7,833 bases of DNA from Akkermansia muciniphila (GCA_945870545.1 CAMBTF010000071.1:1-7833), one strand, 5' to 3'. Shown: positions 1-6,356, numbered from the stretch's first letter. The notes: generated by a model from the letters alone, not told the origin. Translations and numbers: made by a program.

Positions 1-21
1 GGCATCCACGAGGAATTTCAT
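1..21 (-). CDS. DUF5615 PIN-like toxin, N-terminal fragment (runs off left edge)
   Basis: Only seven codons are inside the window, reading MKFLVDA on the minus strand. This is the typical opening of DUF5615 PIN-like proteins, where the Asp is the first acidic residue of the PIN active site. The ATG overlaps the TGA of the upstream DUF433 gene in an ATGA arrangement, the usual translational coupling of this pair. DUF433 and DUF5615 genes are commonly found side by side as a putative toxin-antitoxin pair; the DUF5615 partner is presumed to be the nuclease-like toxin. The identification rests on a very short stretch plus the neighbour, so it is an inference that the next bases to the left would settle. 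Confidence 0.7.
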
Positions 22-245
22 GCCGCGCCAGCGATGACGGTGTGATCTGTCTGCTGAGCGGCATAGCGGAGCGCGGCGGTGATGTCATCCGCTTCCAGGA
101 AAGGATAATCCTCCAGAATCTCCGCATTGGTCGCGCCGGAGGCAATGAGATCCAGCACATCGCTAACGCGCAGTCGGTAGCCGCGTATGCATGGGCGTCC
201 GCCACATTTCCCCGGCTCCACGGTGATACGATCAAGAAGGTTCAT
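18..245 (-). CDS. DUF433 family antitoxin-like protein
   Basis: This is a 75-residue protein covering the whole DUF433 domain. Family features visible are the opening MNLLDRITVEPGKCGGRPCI, with the CGGRPCIRG core at residues 14-22, and then the EILEDYPFLEADDI segment followed by AALRYAA. DUF433 is a small helical, winged-helix-like domain, generally regarded as the antitoxin partner of DUF5615 PIN-like proteins; the exact mechanism is not well established. The ATG at 245 was chosen because MNLLDRIT matches the family N-terminus; an in-frame GTG at 272 would add nine residues that do not look like the family. No clear Shine-Dalgarno sequence precedes it (a GGCGGA lies about 13 nt upstream). 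It starts 51 nt after the TPR gene stop on the same strand, so read-through from the exbB operon is possible. The next gene overlaps its stop by ATGA. Confidence 0.88.
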   Translation of the reverse strand: MNLLDRITVEPGKCGGRPCIRGYRLRVSDVLDLIASGATNAEILEDYPFLEADDITAALRYAAQQTDHTVIAGAA

Positions 246-296
246 AACATCGGTAAATGATCCGCCGGTCACTTGATTCGCAAGCCTTTCCGCGCC

Positions 297-2669
297 TCAC
301 GGGGCTTTCCAGTCCGGGAACTCGGTGGCGAGTTTCGTGGCGAACTTCGCGGCTTCGGCGGTGTTGGCCTGTTTCTTGAGTACGCCGATGTAATTGTGGA
401 TGGCGAGGGGCTTGAGGTCGGCGTCCTCGTAGAAGTTAATGACGTAGAGGTAATCGGCGGCGGCCTGGCTGAGGTTGTTTTCCTGGAAGTAGAGGTCACC
501 GGAAACGACGCGGAGGTGGGCGGAGGTGCGGCCTTGAGGACGGAGGGCGAGGGCTTCGTCGGTGGTGTTGCGGGACTCGACGTAGCGCTTGAGGCCGAGG
601 AAGGCACGGGCGCGATCGAGGAGGGCATCGGCTTTCCAGGCGGGGTTGTCCTCGACGTCGAGGAGGTTGGCGATGGCGGGGAGCGCCTCGGTGAATTTGG
701 CGGTTTCGATGAGAGCCTTGGCGAGGTAGCGCCAGACTTCCTTCTGGGTGGCGCGGGGTTCGTCGGGGTTGGCGATGACTTCGAGGAAGCGGGCGGCGGC
801 CTCGTAGTCGCCGGAGTTGTAGGCCTGCATACCGGCCCATTGCACGGCCTGCTGGGGGACGTCCTCGATGTATTTCCCCCCGATGGCTAGGTCGATCTCC
901 GCGGAGAGGCTTTTTGGGTCTTGGCCGGCGAAGTGGGAGAGAGCGAGGAGCAGGCCGGCGTGTTTCGAGTAGAGTTCGGGGCGGAGGGTACGGGCGGTGT
1001 TGAGGAAAGGGGCGGCTTCCTTGGGTTGGTTGGTTTTCACCATGCCCCAGCCGATATAGTAGTTCGCCTCGGCCTTGAGGTTGTCGGTGAGGTCATCGAC
1101 CTTTTCCAGCAAGCCCTTGTAGCGGACGAGCATGTTCTCGATGTTGCCTTCCTTGCGGCGGGTGCGGGCGGATTCGAGCCAGGCCAGGGCGACGAGGTCG
1201 GCGGGCGCGGCCTTGTCGGTGGTGAGGCGGTCGAAGTCGGCGACGGCCTTGGCAGACTCGCCGGTCTCGGCGTAGGCCTTGGCGCGCTTCACGAGGGCGG
1301 GATGGATGCGCTTGTCATCCGGATATTTTGCAAGGAAATCGGTCAGCGAGCGGATGGCACCCTGAGCGTCTCCCGCTTCGGCGAGGCACCAACCGCGCTG
1401 GTAGAGAAAGCCGGGGCGGTTCGCATCGCTGAGGCGGGCGGGGTCGATTTTCGAGTATTCTTTGGCGGCCTCGGCGGTTTTATTTTCCGCAAAGAGCGTC
1501 TCCGCTTTCATCAGCATCGCGGTGTGGATGCGGGTGTCCTCGGGATGGAGTTTCCCGTAGATCTGGAGGAAGGCGTCCACCTGATCGACGACGTGCTTGC
1601 CCTCGATCTGGAAGAAGCAGTTGAGGCGGTAGTAGGAGGCTTGGAAGGCGAGGTCGTTCTCGGGTTTGACGAGGCGCTCGACCTCGCGGAACAGCTCGCT
1701 GGCCTCGGCGGGGCGCTTGAGTTTCATCATCGCGCGGGCGGCGATCATGAGGCGGAAGGCTTCCTTTTCGCCCTCGCCCTTGAGGGTGCTCTTGCGGAAG
1801 ATATCGAGCACCGCGTTGTAGTCTTTCTGCGCGTAATCATTCTCCATCAGCGCGGTTTGTGCGTCGGGGCGGAACTCCTCCATGCCAGGGCTATCGAGGA
1901 CAAAGCGGAGGTATTTTTCGGCCAGAGCTGTCTCACCGAGCTTGGTGGCGGCGATGCCCGCGTGGAGGGCGGCATCGCCGCGTTGCTTGGCAATAGCTGT
2001 AGAATCGGCGACGGCGCGGAAAAGTTCGAGAGCCTCCTGGAGCTTTCCTGCCTTGAGAGTGAGCTTGCCGACCTCAATCTGTGCCTGATCCTTAAAAAGG
2101 GCGCCCTCGGGATCGGCGATGACGCGCTTGTAGGCGGCGATGGCCTCGCGGTCGAGGCCGAGGAGGCGGTAACAGTTGGCGGCGAAGAGGTTGCCCTTGG
2201 GCCTGTCGCTGGGTTTGGCGGCGTTTGCGGCGAAGCGTTCGAAAAGCGGGGCGGCAAAAGCGTATTCGCGTTTGTTGTAATGGTCGGCGGCGAGGGTGTA
2301 GGCGGCGGCGGCGGCGTATTTACCCTTGCCGTAGCGGTTCAGGAGGGTGCTGAAGCAGCGCTTTGCATCATCAATCAGGCCGGCCTGGTAGAAGCTGCTG
2401 CCCAGATACCACCATGCGGCCTCGGTGTTGGCGTGGTTGGGGAATTGGTTGATGTATTCGGAAAAAATATCCGCCGAGCGGAGGTAGAGATCGCGGCGCG
2501 TTTCGAAATCGACGCTGGCCTGCGCGGTGTCGTAGAGATTTTTCCCGCGCGCGAAGAAATCGTTCCCTGCATCTGCACGGAGATCCTCGGGGACGATGCC
2601 GGCGCGGGGCGGCTGCTGTGCGGCGGCAGGCAGTAAGAGGAACAGGAAAAGGATCGGGAATGCTTTCAA
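297..2669 (-). CDS. Secreted tetratricopeptide-repeat protein, third gene of exbB-exbD operon
   Basis: A 790-residue protein made almost wholly of TPR-like helix pairs. Residues 1-17 form a Sec signal peptide (MK, then hydrophobic FPILFLFLLLP, then AAA before QQ). There is no lipobox Cys, so a soluble periplasmic protein is predicted. Recognisable repeats include residues 83-115 (WWYLGSSFYQAGLIDDAKRC), about 121-149, 159-189 (NCYRLLGLDREAIAAYKRVI), 194-223 and 231-262, with more in the C-terminal half (GWCLAEAGDAQGAIRSLTDF; GDLYFQENNLSQAAADYLYV). No enzymatic motif is seen. The start is a TTG at 2669: it places the signal peptide exactly at the N-terminus, whereas the open frame upstream runs into exbD and encodes low-complexity Ser/Arg-rich sequence. 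There is no Shine-Dalgarno upstream. It lies 43 nt after exbD on the same strand. TPR proteins accompany other TolQR/ExbBD-type motors (CpoB/YbgF with Tol-Pal; AglT with Myxococcus gliding motors), so a scaffold or partner role is plausible but inferred. Confidence 0.87.
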   Translation of the reverse strand: MKAFPILFLFLLLPAAAQQPPRAGIVPEDLRADAGNDFFARGKNLYDTAQASVDFETRRDLYLRSADIFSEYINQFPNHANTEAAWWYLGSSFYQAGLIDDAKRCFSTLLNRYGKGKYAAAAAYTLAADHYNKREYAFAAPLFERFAANAAKPSDRPKGNLFAANCYRLLGLDREAIAAYKRVIADPEGALFKDQAQIEVGKLTLKAGKLQEALELFRAVADSTAIAKQRGDAALHAGIAATKLGETALAEKYLRFVLDSPGMEEFRPDAQTALMENDYAQKDYNAVLDIFRKSTLKGEGEKEAFRLMIAARAMMKLKRPAEASELFREVERLVKPENDLAFQASYYRLNCFFQIEGKHVVDQVDAFLQIYGKLHPEDTRIHTAMLMKAETLFAENKTAEAAKEYSKIDPARLSDANRPGFLYQRGWCLAEAGDAQGAIRSLTDFLAKYPDDKRIHPALVKRAKAYAETGESAKAVADFDRLTTDKAAPADLVALAWLESARTRRKEGNIENMLVRYKGLLEKVDDLTDNLKAEANYYIGWGMVKTNQPKEAAPFLNTARTLRPELYSKHAGLLLALSHFAGQDPKSLSAEIDLAIGGKYIEDVPQQAVQWAGMQAYNSGDYEAAARFLEVIANPDEPRATQKEVWRYLAKALIETAKFTEALPAIANLLDVEDNPAWKADALLDRARAFLGLKRYVESRNTTDEALALRPQGRTSAHLRVVSGDLYFQENNLSQAAADYLYVINFYEDADLKPLAIHNYIGVLKKQANTAEAAKFATKLATEFPDWKAP

Positions 2670-2712
2670 GGTAAAGGGAGGTTCACGACAGGGAATGGAA
2701 TTGCCAAGGGAA

Positions 2713-3132
2713 TCAGTTCGTGGAAGCAGGCTTTTGCGTGGCGAAGGAGATGTTCCAGATGCCCGCCTTCTGGCAGGTATCGATGACCTCGACGATGCGC
2801 TGGTAGGAAACGGCACCATCGCCGCGGATGCGGACTGGCTGGTTCTCGTATTGCGCCGCGATGGACGCGAGTTTTTCAAGGAGCTGCGCTAGATCAACCG
2901 CGCCGCCCTCGATTTTCACGGTGCCGTCGGCGAGGATGTTGACGACAATTTCACCGGGGCCGCGCTCGGGCTCCGCGCCTTCTTGGGCGGTGGGGACGGA
3001 TACCGAGAGTTCTGTTTCCGATTTCGTAAACTGCCAGGTGACGATGAAAAAGATGAGGAGCAGGAACACGATGTCGATCATCGGTGCCAACTGCATCTGG
3101 GCGGGTTCCGGCTGCCTGCTGGAGAATTTCAT
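2713..3132 (-). CDS. exbD: Biopolymer transport protein ExbD/TolR family
   Basis: A 139-residue single-span inner-membrane protein. A short cytoplasmic N-terminus leads into MQLAPMIDIVFLLLIFFIVT (residues 13-32), the hallmark ExbD/TolR membrane helix. Asp20 sits at the position of the conserved proton-carrying Asp of the family (Asp25 in E. coli ExbD). The periplasmic part (about 45-130) has the family pattern, with EIVVNILADGTVKIEG followed by PVRIRGDGAVSYQRIVEVID. With ExbB it forms the proton-driven stator-like complex that energises outer-membrane processes through a periplasmic partner. Length is normal. The ATG lies 11 nt after the exbB stop, and an AGGA that overlaps the exbB TAG, 9 nt before the ATG, is a likely ribosome-binding site, indicating tight coupling. 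ExbD and TolR cannot be separated by sequence here; no Tol-Pal genes are visible. Confidence 0.95.
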   Translation of the reverse strand: MKFSSRQPEPAQMQLAPMIDIVFLLLIFFIVTWQFTKSETELSVSVPTAQEGAEPERGPGEIVVNILADGTVKIEGGAVDLAQLLEKLASIAAQYENQPVRIRGDGAVSYQRIVEVIDTCQKAGIWNISFATQKPASTN

Positions 3133-3143
3133 CGGGTTGTATC

Positions 3144-3986
3144 CTAAATTCCGTGGAGATCGGGGCGATGGCCGCCGAGTGGGGAGGGCGCAGGCATTGC
3201 ATAGTCTTCGTGGACGCGGCGGTTCGGCGAGTAGGACTCGCGCTCGCCGGGCAACTGGTGCTCCACTTGGGTGTGCAGCAGCGCCATGAGATGCGTCGCG
3301 GCGGCCTCGAGCTCGGCGATGTATTTCTGAACCCGCCCGCGGAAAAGGGAGTAGAAAACCAGTGCCGGGATGCCGATCATCAGGCCAGCGGCGGTGGTGA
3401 TCAGCGCCTCGGAAACGCCCTCCGCCAGGCCCATTTGGCGCACGCCCTGGACATCACCGCCGGAGATCTGCATGAACGACTTGATCATGCCGAGCACTGT
3501 GCCGAGCAGCCCGACCATGGGAGCGATGGATCCGATATCCGCCAGGTAGGTGATGCGGGAGCTGAGCAGCCCGGCTTGGCGCGAGCCCTCCGCCTCGGCC
3601 ACCTCGCGCACTTCGCCGAAGGAGGCGCTGGGGTATTTCGTGAAGAAATCAAGGGTCTTCTGGGTGATGCGAGCCATCGATTCGTTCTGGCGGTGGCAGT
3701 AGGCGATGAGTCCCAGGTAGTCGCGCTTGCGGATCATCGCCTCAGCGGCGTTCATGAAGCGATCGCTGACCACCGCATTGCGGCGGATGGTGAGCAGGTA
3801 AAGGAGAACCAAGACGACGCCCACCACCGAAATCAGCGCGAGGGGATACATCATCACCCCGCCGGCTGCGACGATTTCCAGGAAATTAGTTTCCTTCACG
3901 GGAGCCGCCGCCTCGGCGGTCTCCTGCGCGGAGGCGGTGAGAGCGCCGCACAACAGCACGGCGGTGGGGAAGGTGAAGCGCTTCAT
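3144..3986 (-). CDS. exbB: MotA/TolQ/ExbB proton channel family protein
   Basis: A 280-residue inner-membrane protein. It opens with a cleavable-looking signal sequence (residues 1-20, MKRFTFPTAVLLCGALTASA, then QE). Membrane helix 1 follows at about 44-67, a cytoplasmic loop, and the conserved MotA/TolQ/ExbB region with helix 2 at about 151-173 (IGSIAPMVGLLGTVLGMIKS) and helix 3 at about 190-214 (VSEALITTAAGLMIGIPALV). These glycine- and threonine-rich helices line the proton path with the ExbD Asp. The C-terminal tail (about 243-280) is charged and Pro-rich. The ATG at 3986 gives the signal sequence directly; an in-frame TTG at 4025 would add 13 unlikely residues. No good Shine-Dalgarno is seen. 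It is the first gene of an operon with exbD and the TPR gene. The signal-sequence form occurs in ExbB proteins of several phyla; TolQ assignment is the alternative. Confidence 0.94.
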   Translation of the reverse strand: MKRFTFPTAVLLCGALTASAQETAEAAAPVKETNFLEIVAAGGVMMYPLALISVVGVVLVLLYLLTIRRNAVVSDRFMNAAEAMIRKRDYLGLIAYCHRQNESMARITQKTLDFFTKYPSASFGEVREVAEAEGSRQAGLLSSRITYLADIGSIAPMVGLLGTVLGMIKSFMQISGGDVQGVRQMGLAEGVSEALITTAAGLMIGIPALVFYSLFRGRVQKYIAELEAAATHLMALLHTQVEHQLPGERESYSPNRRVHEDYAMPAPSPLGGHRPDLHGI

Positions 3987-4079
3987 CGGTTTAGCGGACT
4001 TTAGCCCCCCGCCCGGTCTTTGCAAGCACGGGCTGAGCCCTCCATCGGCACTTAGTTTTCATGAGAATCGAGCGGGACA

Positions 4080-4108
4080 TTGACACCACGCTAACGTCGT
4101 AACATATT
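4080..4108 (+). promoter_or_regulatory. Predicted sigma70-type promoter for RHH/PIN toxin-antitoxin operon
   Basis: A consensus -35 hexamer TTGACA (4080-4085) is followed after exactly 17 bp by CATATT (4103-4108), which matches TATAAT at four of six positions. Transcription would be expected to begin about seven bases past the -10, that is at or next to the A of the antitoxin ATG at 4115. That would make the mRNA leaderless, which fits the absence of any Shine-Dalgarno sequence before this gene. Sequence match only; not measured. Confidence 0.62.
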
Positions 4109-4119
4109 CATGCCATGAA
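4107..4119. promoter_or_regulatory. Candidate autoregulatory operator (inverted repeat over -10 and start codon)
   Basis: TTCATG-C-CATGAA is a perfect inverted repeat with 6-bp arms and a 1-bp centre. It overlaps the end of the predicted -10 and the ATG of the RHH gene. A direct repeat ACATAT (4102-4107 and 4123-4128) lies 21 bp apart, two helical turns, in the same place. Ribbon-helix-helix antitoxins normally repress their own promoter by binding short palindromes or tandem repeats, so this is the best operator candidate. A related imperfect palindrome, TTTTCATGAGAA, lies at 4056-4067. Confidence 0.45.
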
Positions 4120-4324
4120 AACACATATCAGTGCTACGATTGATATAAAGCTCCTCGGCGAACTGAACCGGTTCGGCCGCGAAGAACGGCGACCGCGGAG
4201 CCAGATCATTGAGATGGCGTTGGAAGAATTCCTGCGGAAGCACGGAGCGGAGGGTGATGAGATTGTGACTTCTGACGGGCGGTTCACGGGCACTTTCAGC
4301 AGGGAGGAAACGTATGCGCGTTGA
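4115..4324 (+). CDS. Ribbon-helix-helix (CopG/VapB-like) antitoxin
   Basis: A 69-residue protein. Residues 4-10 (HISATID) form the expected DNA-contacting beta strand, 11-23 the first helix (KLLGELNRFGREE) and 27-43 the second (RPRSQIIEMALEEFLRK). Together these give the ribbon-helix-helix fold used by CopG-type antitoxins to dimerise and bind DNA. The C-terminal tail (44-69, with Gly-Arg-Phe-Thr-Gly-Thr-Phe) is the likely toxin-binding segment. Its stop codon overlaps the PIN toxin start by 11 bp in another frame, a normal antitoxin-first arrangement. The ATG at 4115 has no Shine-Dalgarno upstream and coincides with the predicted transcription start. Expected role: neutralise the PIN RNase and repress the operon. 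The fold is clear; the exact VapB subtype is not. Confidence 0.85.
   Translation: MKTHISATIDIKLLGELNRFGREERRPRSQIIEMALEEFLRKHGAEGDEIVTSDGRFTGTFSREETYAR
4302..4308 (+). promoter_or_regulatory. Strong Shine-Dalgarno for the PIN toxin
   Basis: GGGAGGA ends 5 nt before the ATG at 4314 and lies within the antitoxin coding sequence. It is the only strong ribosome-binding site in the window and fixes the toxin start. Confidence 0.8.
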
Positions 4325-4769
4325 GGAGCTGACGGGCCGTGTCTTGGTGGATACGAACGTGCTGATCTACGCCACGCTGGCTGGCGATCCTCGCCACGGG
4401 GCTGCGCGGCAAGTGCTCGCACTTAGGCAACGCCCGGAGGTGGAGCTATTCGTTTCCGTGCAGAATCTCGCGGAAATGTATCCCAATCTCACCGGCCCGA
4501 AAAACCAACCGCCGGACAGCCCCGCAGTGGCGCGTGAAAAAATCCTTTCCCTATCCCGGCTGCGCGGGCTGACCGTCCTACCTTTAACCCTTGAGACCAC
4601 CCGACACGCACTCGATCTCTGTGTGGAGGGGAGCGTGACACGGCAAAGATACTTCGACCGCCAGTTGGCCGCGCTGATGCTCCGCGAGGCCATACCGGTT
4701 ATTCTCACGGAAAACGTCGGGGATTTCACCGCCATCGAAGGGATCACTCCGCTCAACCCGTTCGTTTGA
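4314..4769 (+). CDS. PIN-domain ribonuclease toxin (VapC-like)
   Basis: A 151-residue protein, slightly longer than the typical 125-145 residues of VapC toxins. The PIN active-site acidic residues are all present. Asp13 is in VLVDTNVLIY (10-19), Glu54 in VQNLAEMY, Asp115 in RYFDRQLAALML and Asp137 in ILTENVGDF. These coordinate the metal ions used for RNA cleavage; VapC toxins commonly cut tRNA or rRNA, but the target of this one cannot be read from sequence. The start ATG is fixed by the strong upstream Shine-Dalgarno and the 11-bp overlap with the antitoxin gene. The gene is intact, so the module looks functional. It is followed 55 nt later by asnS on the same strand. Confidence 0.92.
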   Translation: MRVEELTGRVLVDTNVLIYATLAGDPRHGAARQVLALRQRPEVELFVSVQNLAEMYPNLTGPKNQPPDSPAVAREKILSLSRLRGLTVLPLTLETTRHALDLCVEGSVTRQRYFDRQLAALMLREAIPVILTENVGDFTAIEGITPLNPFV

Positions 4770-4789
4770 ATCGGTGCGAAGCATCTTCC

Positions 4790-4818
4790 TTGAGCTTTAA
4801 ACTTTAAAAATTTAAAGT
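4790..4818 (+). promoter_or_regulatory. Possible asnS promoter
   Basis: TTGAGC (4790-4795) and TAAAGT (4813-4818) each match the sigma70 consensus at four of six positions and are separated by 17 bp. As with the antitoxin gene, the predicted transcription start would fall at the ATG (4825). The region is very AT-rich, so chance matches are likely and the call is weak. Read-through from the toxin gene is an alternative. Confidence 0.35.
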
Positions 4819-4821
4819 TTA
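4798..4821. repeat. Perfect AT-rich palindrome upstream of asnS
   Basis: Arms TAAACTTTAAA (4798-4808) and TTTAAAGTTTA (4811-4821) are exact reverse complements around a 2-bp AA centre. It ends 3 nt before the asnS ATG and stands out from its GC-rich surroundings. It could be an operator, a weak hairpin at the end of the toxin transcript, or a boundary mark. There is no GC-rich stem, so a classical intrinsic terminator is unlikely. Confidence 0.8.
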
Positions 4822-4824
4822 GCC

Positions 4825-6180
4825 ATGCGCACGCTCATCAAGCACATCCTTGCCCGCAAAGAGGGAACCGATTCGTTGGAGGTCGCCGGTTGGGTGCGGA
4901 CGCGGCGTGACTCGAAGGCTTTCTCTTTTATCGAGCTCAACGACGGCTCGTGCCTTGGGAATTTGCAGATCGTGGCGGACGCGGGGATACCCGGATACGA
5001 GGAGATCCACAGTGTGACCACCGGCGCTTCGGTTTCTGTTTCGGGGAAACTCATCCCCTCACCGGCGCAGGGGCAGGATTGGGAAATGCAGGCCTCGTCG
5101 ATCAGGCTCCTTGGCGCGGCGCCGGAGGATTACCCGCTGCAGAAGAAAGGCCACTCGCCGGAATTCCTGCGTTCCATCGCCCACCTGCGTCCGCGCACGA
5201 ACCTCTTCGGCGCGACTTTCCGGCTCCGCTCCCGCATGTCCCACGCGATCCACCGCTTTTTCCAGGAGCGCGATTTCATCCATGTCCACACGCCCATCAT
5301 CACCGCCAGCGACTGCGAGGGGGCAGGGGAAATGTTCCGTGTGACCACCTTGCCGGATGACAAAATCTCCAAGCACACCGAGGACTTCTTCGGCAAACGC
5401 GCCTACCTCACCGTCTCCGGCCAGCTTGAGGGGGAAACCTTCGCCTGCGCCCTCTCGAACATCTACACCTTCGGCCCCACCTTCCGCGCGGAGAACTCCA
5501 ACACTTCCCGCCACGCCGCCGAATTCTGGATGGTCGAGCCGGAAATGGCCTTCTGCGACCTCGCGGGCGATATGGATTGCGCCGAGCAGCTCATCCGTTT
5601 CCTCGCCGCCGAAGCCCTCGCCGATCCCGACCTCGCGATCTTCGAGAAGTTCATCGACAAGACCCTGCGCGCACGGCTCGAACACGTCGTTGAAAAACCC
5701 TTCCAGCGCATTTCCTACACCGACGCGGTGAGGCTGTTAGAGGCGTCGGGAAAAGATTTCCAATACCCCGTCGCCTACGGCCTGAACCTGCAATCCGAGC
5801 ACGAGCGCTGGCTCACGGAAGAGTATTTCAAACAGCCAACCACCGTTTTCAACTACCCCAAGGAGATCAAGCCCTTCTACATGCGCCTCAACGACGACGG
5901 ACAAACCGTGACCGCGATGGATCTGCTCGTCCCGGGCATCGGCGAGATCATCGGCGGCTCACAGCGGGAGGAGCGCTACGATGTGCTGTTAGAAAATTTC
6001 AAGCACCACCAAATCGATCCGGAAGCCTACGGCTGGTATGCGGACCTGCGGAAATACGGCACCGTTCCGCACGCCGGCTTCGGCCTGGGCTTCGAACGCC
6101 TACTGATGTTCGTCACCGGCGTCCATAATATCCGCGATGTGATCCCCTTCCCCCGCACGCCGGGGCATTGCGAGTTCTGA
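4825..6180 (+). CDS. asnS: Asparaginyl-tRNA synthetase
   Basis: A 451-residue class IIb aminoacyl-tRNA synthetase (E. coli AsnS has 466) that activates asparagine with ATP and charges tRNA(Asn) in the cytoplasm. Residues 1-100 are the OB-fold anticodon-binding domain ([20 protein letters not shown] at about 20-39). Motif 1 is at about 131-160, motif 2 at about 214-241 ([20 protein letters not shown]), and motif 3 at about 416-446 ([20 protein letters not shown]). The [20 protein letters not shown] block and lack of a bacterial AspRS insertion domain separate it from aspartyl-tRNA synthetase. A Cys-containing [11 protein letters not shown] segment (161-171) matches bacterial AsnRS. The ATG at 4825 gives the normal N-terminus and has no Shine-Dalgarno; the palindrome sits directly upstream. 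Its presence indicates direct Asn-tRNA formation in this organism. The C-terminus (RTPGHCEF) is complete. Confidence 0.97.
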   Translation: MRTLIKHILARKEGTDSLEVAGWVRTRRDSKAFSFIELNDGSCLGNLQIVADAGIPGYEEIHSVTTGASVSVSGKLIPSPAQGQDWEMQASSIRLLGAAPEDYPLQKKGHSPEFLRSIAHLRPRTNLFGATFRLRSRMSHAIHRFFQERDFIHVHTPIITASDCEGAGEMFRVTTLPDDKISKHTEDFFGKRAYLTVSGQLEGETFACALSNIYTFGPTFRAENSNTSRHAAEFWMVEPEMAFCDLAGDMDCAEQLIRFLAAEALADPDLAIFEKFIDKTLRARLEHVVEKPFQRISYTDAVRLLEASGKDFQYPVAYGLNLQSEHERWLTEEYFKQPTTVFNYPKEIKPFYMRLNDDGQTVTAMDLLVPGIGEIIGGSQREERYDVLLENFKHHQIDPEAYGWYADLRKYGTVPHAGFGLGFERLLMFVTGVHNIRDVIPFPRTPGHCEF

Positions 6181-6193
6181 GTGGGAAACCACG

Positions 6194-6225
6194 GCGCTTG
6201 GACTGGTTGCCAAAAGTCCGCGCGC
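6194..6225 (+). repeat. Inverted repeat / hairpin downstream of asnS
   Basis: GGACT (6200-6204) pairs with AGTCC (6215-6219) around a 10-nt loop. GCGC (6194-6197) and GCGC (6222-6225) extend the stem beyond a symmetric 2x2 internal loop. It begins 14 nt after the asnS stop, where a terminator would be expected, but no T-run follows, so a canonical intrinsic terminator is not supported. Confidence 0.35.
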
Positions 6226-6265
6226 TAAAGGCCGAGCTAATGTGCGGCGAGTCCATGGCGTGATG

Positions 6266-6281
6266 TCGGAAAATTTTCTGA
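6266..6281. promoter_or_regulatory. Near-palindrome upstream of TonB-dependent receptor, candidate operator
   Basis: TCGGAAAATTTTCTGA is symmetric except for one G/T position, with a perfect 10-bp GAAAATTTTC core (6269-6278). It lies about 75 nt before the receptor ATG. Receptor genes of this class are often metal- or substrate-regulated, so a repressor site is possible, but it does not clearly match a known operator consensus. A T6 run follows at 6292-6297. Confidence 0.3.
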
Positions 6282-6356
6282 ATCCGGTGAGTTTTTTCGC
6301 TTTCGTCCGGCTATGCTCACTCCACCCTGTTGCTGTTCATCGACTTTTTCACAACC

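Noticed and set aside
921..2636. 571-codon open frame on the plus strand opposite the TPR gene
   Set aside because: Its translation is low-complexity Gly/Val/Glu-rich with no domain. Long antisense frames arise opposite GC-rich genes with strong codon bias, and the minus-strand TPR protein has a signal peptide and clear repeats.
3084..4004. 306-codon open frame on the plus strand opposite exbB
   Set aside because: It lies wholly over the clearly recognisable exbB/exbD start region and has no family features of its own; a codon-bias shadow.
4030..4040. GGGCTGAGCCC palindrome in the divergent exbB/antitoxin region
   Set aside because: Five-base arms with a 1-base centre in GC-rich DNA are expected by chance, and it is not placed on a recognisable promoter.
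4001..4045. 14-codon upstream open frame (MEGSARACKDRAGG) ending 14 nt before exbB on the minus strand
   Set aside because: Too short to judge, no ribosome-binding site, and no attenuator-like structure or regulatory codon run.
5059..5685. 208-codon minus-strand frame opposite asnS
   Set aside because: Shadow of asnS, whose class II motifs are unmistakable on the plus strand.
6267..6297. Possible intrinsic terminator (CGGA/TCCG stem, later T6 run) after asnS
   Set aside because: The stem is only four base pairs with a 12-nt loop, and the T-run is separated from it, so it does not meet the usual form.
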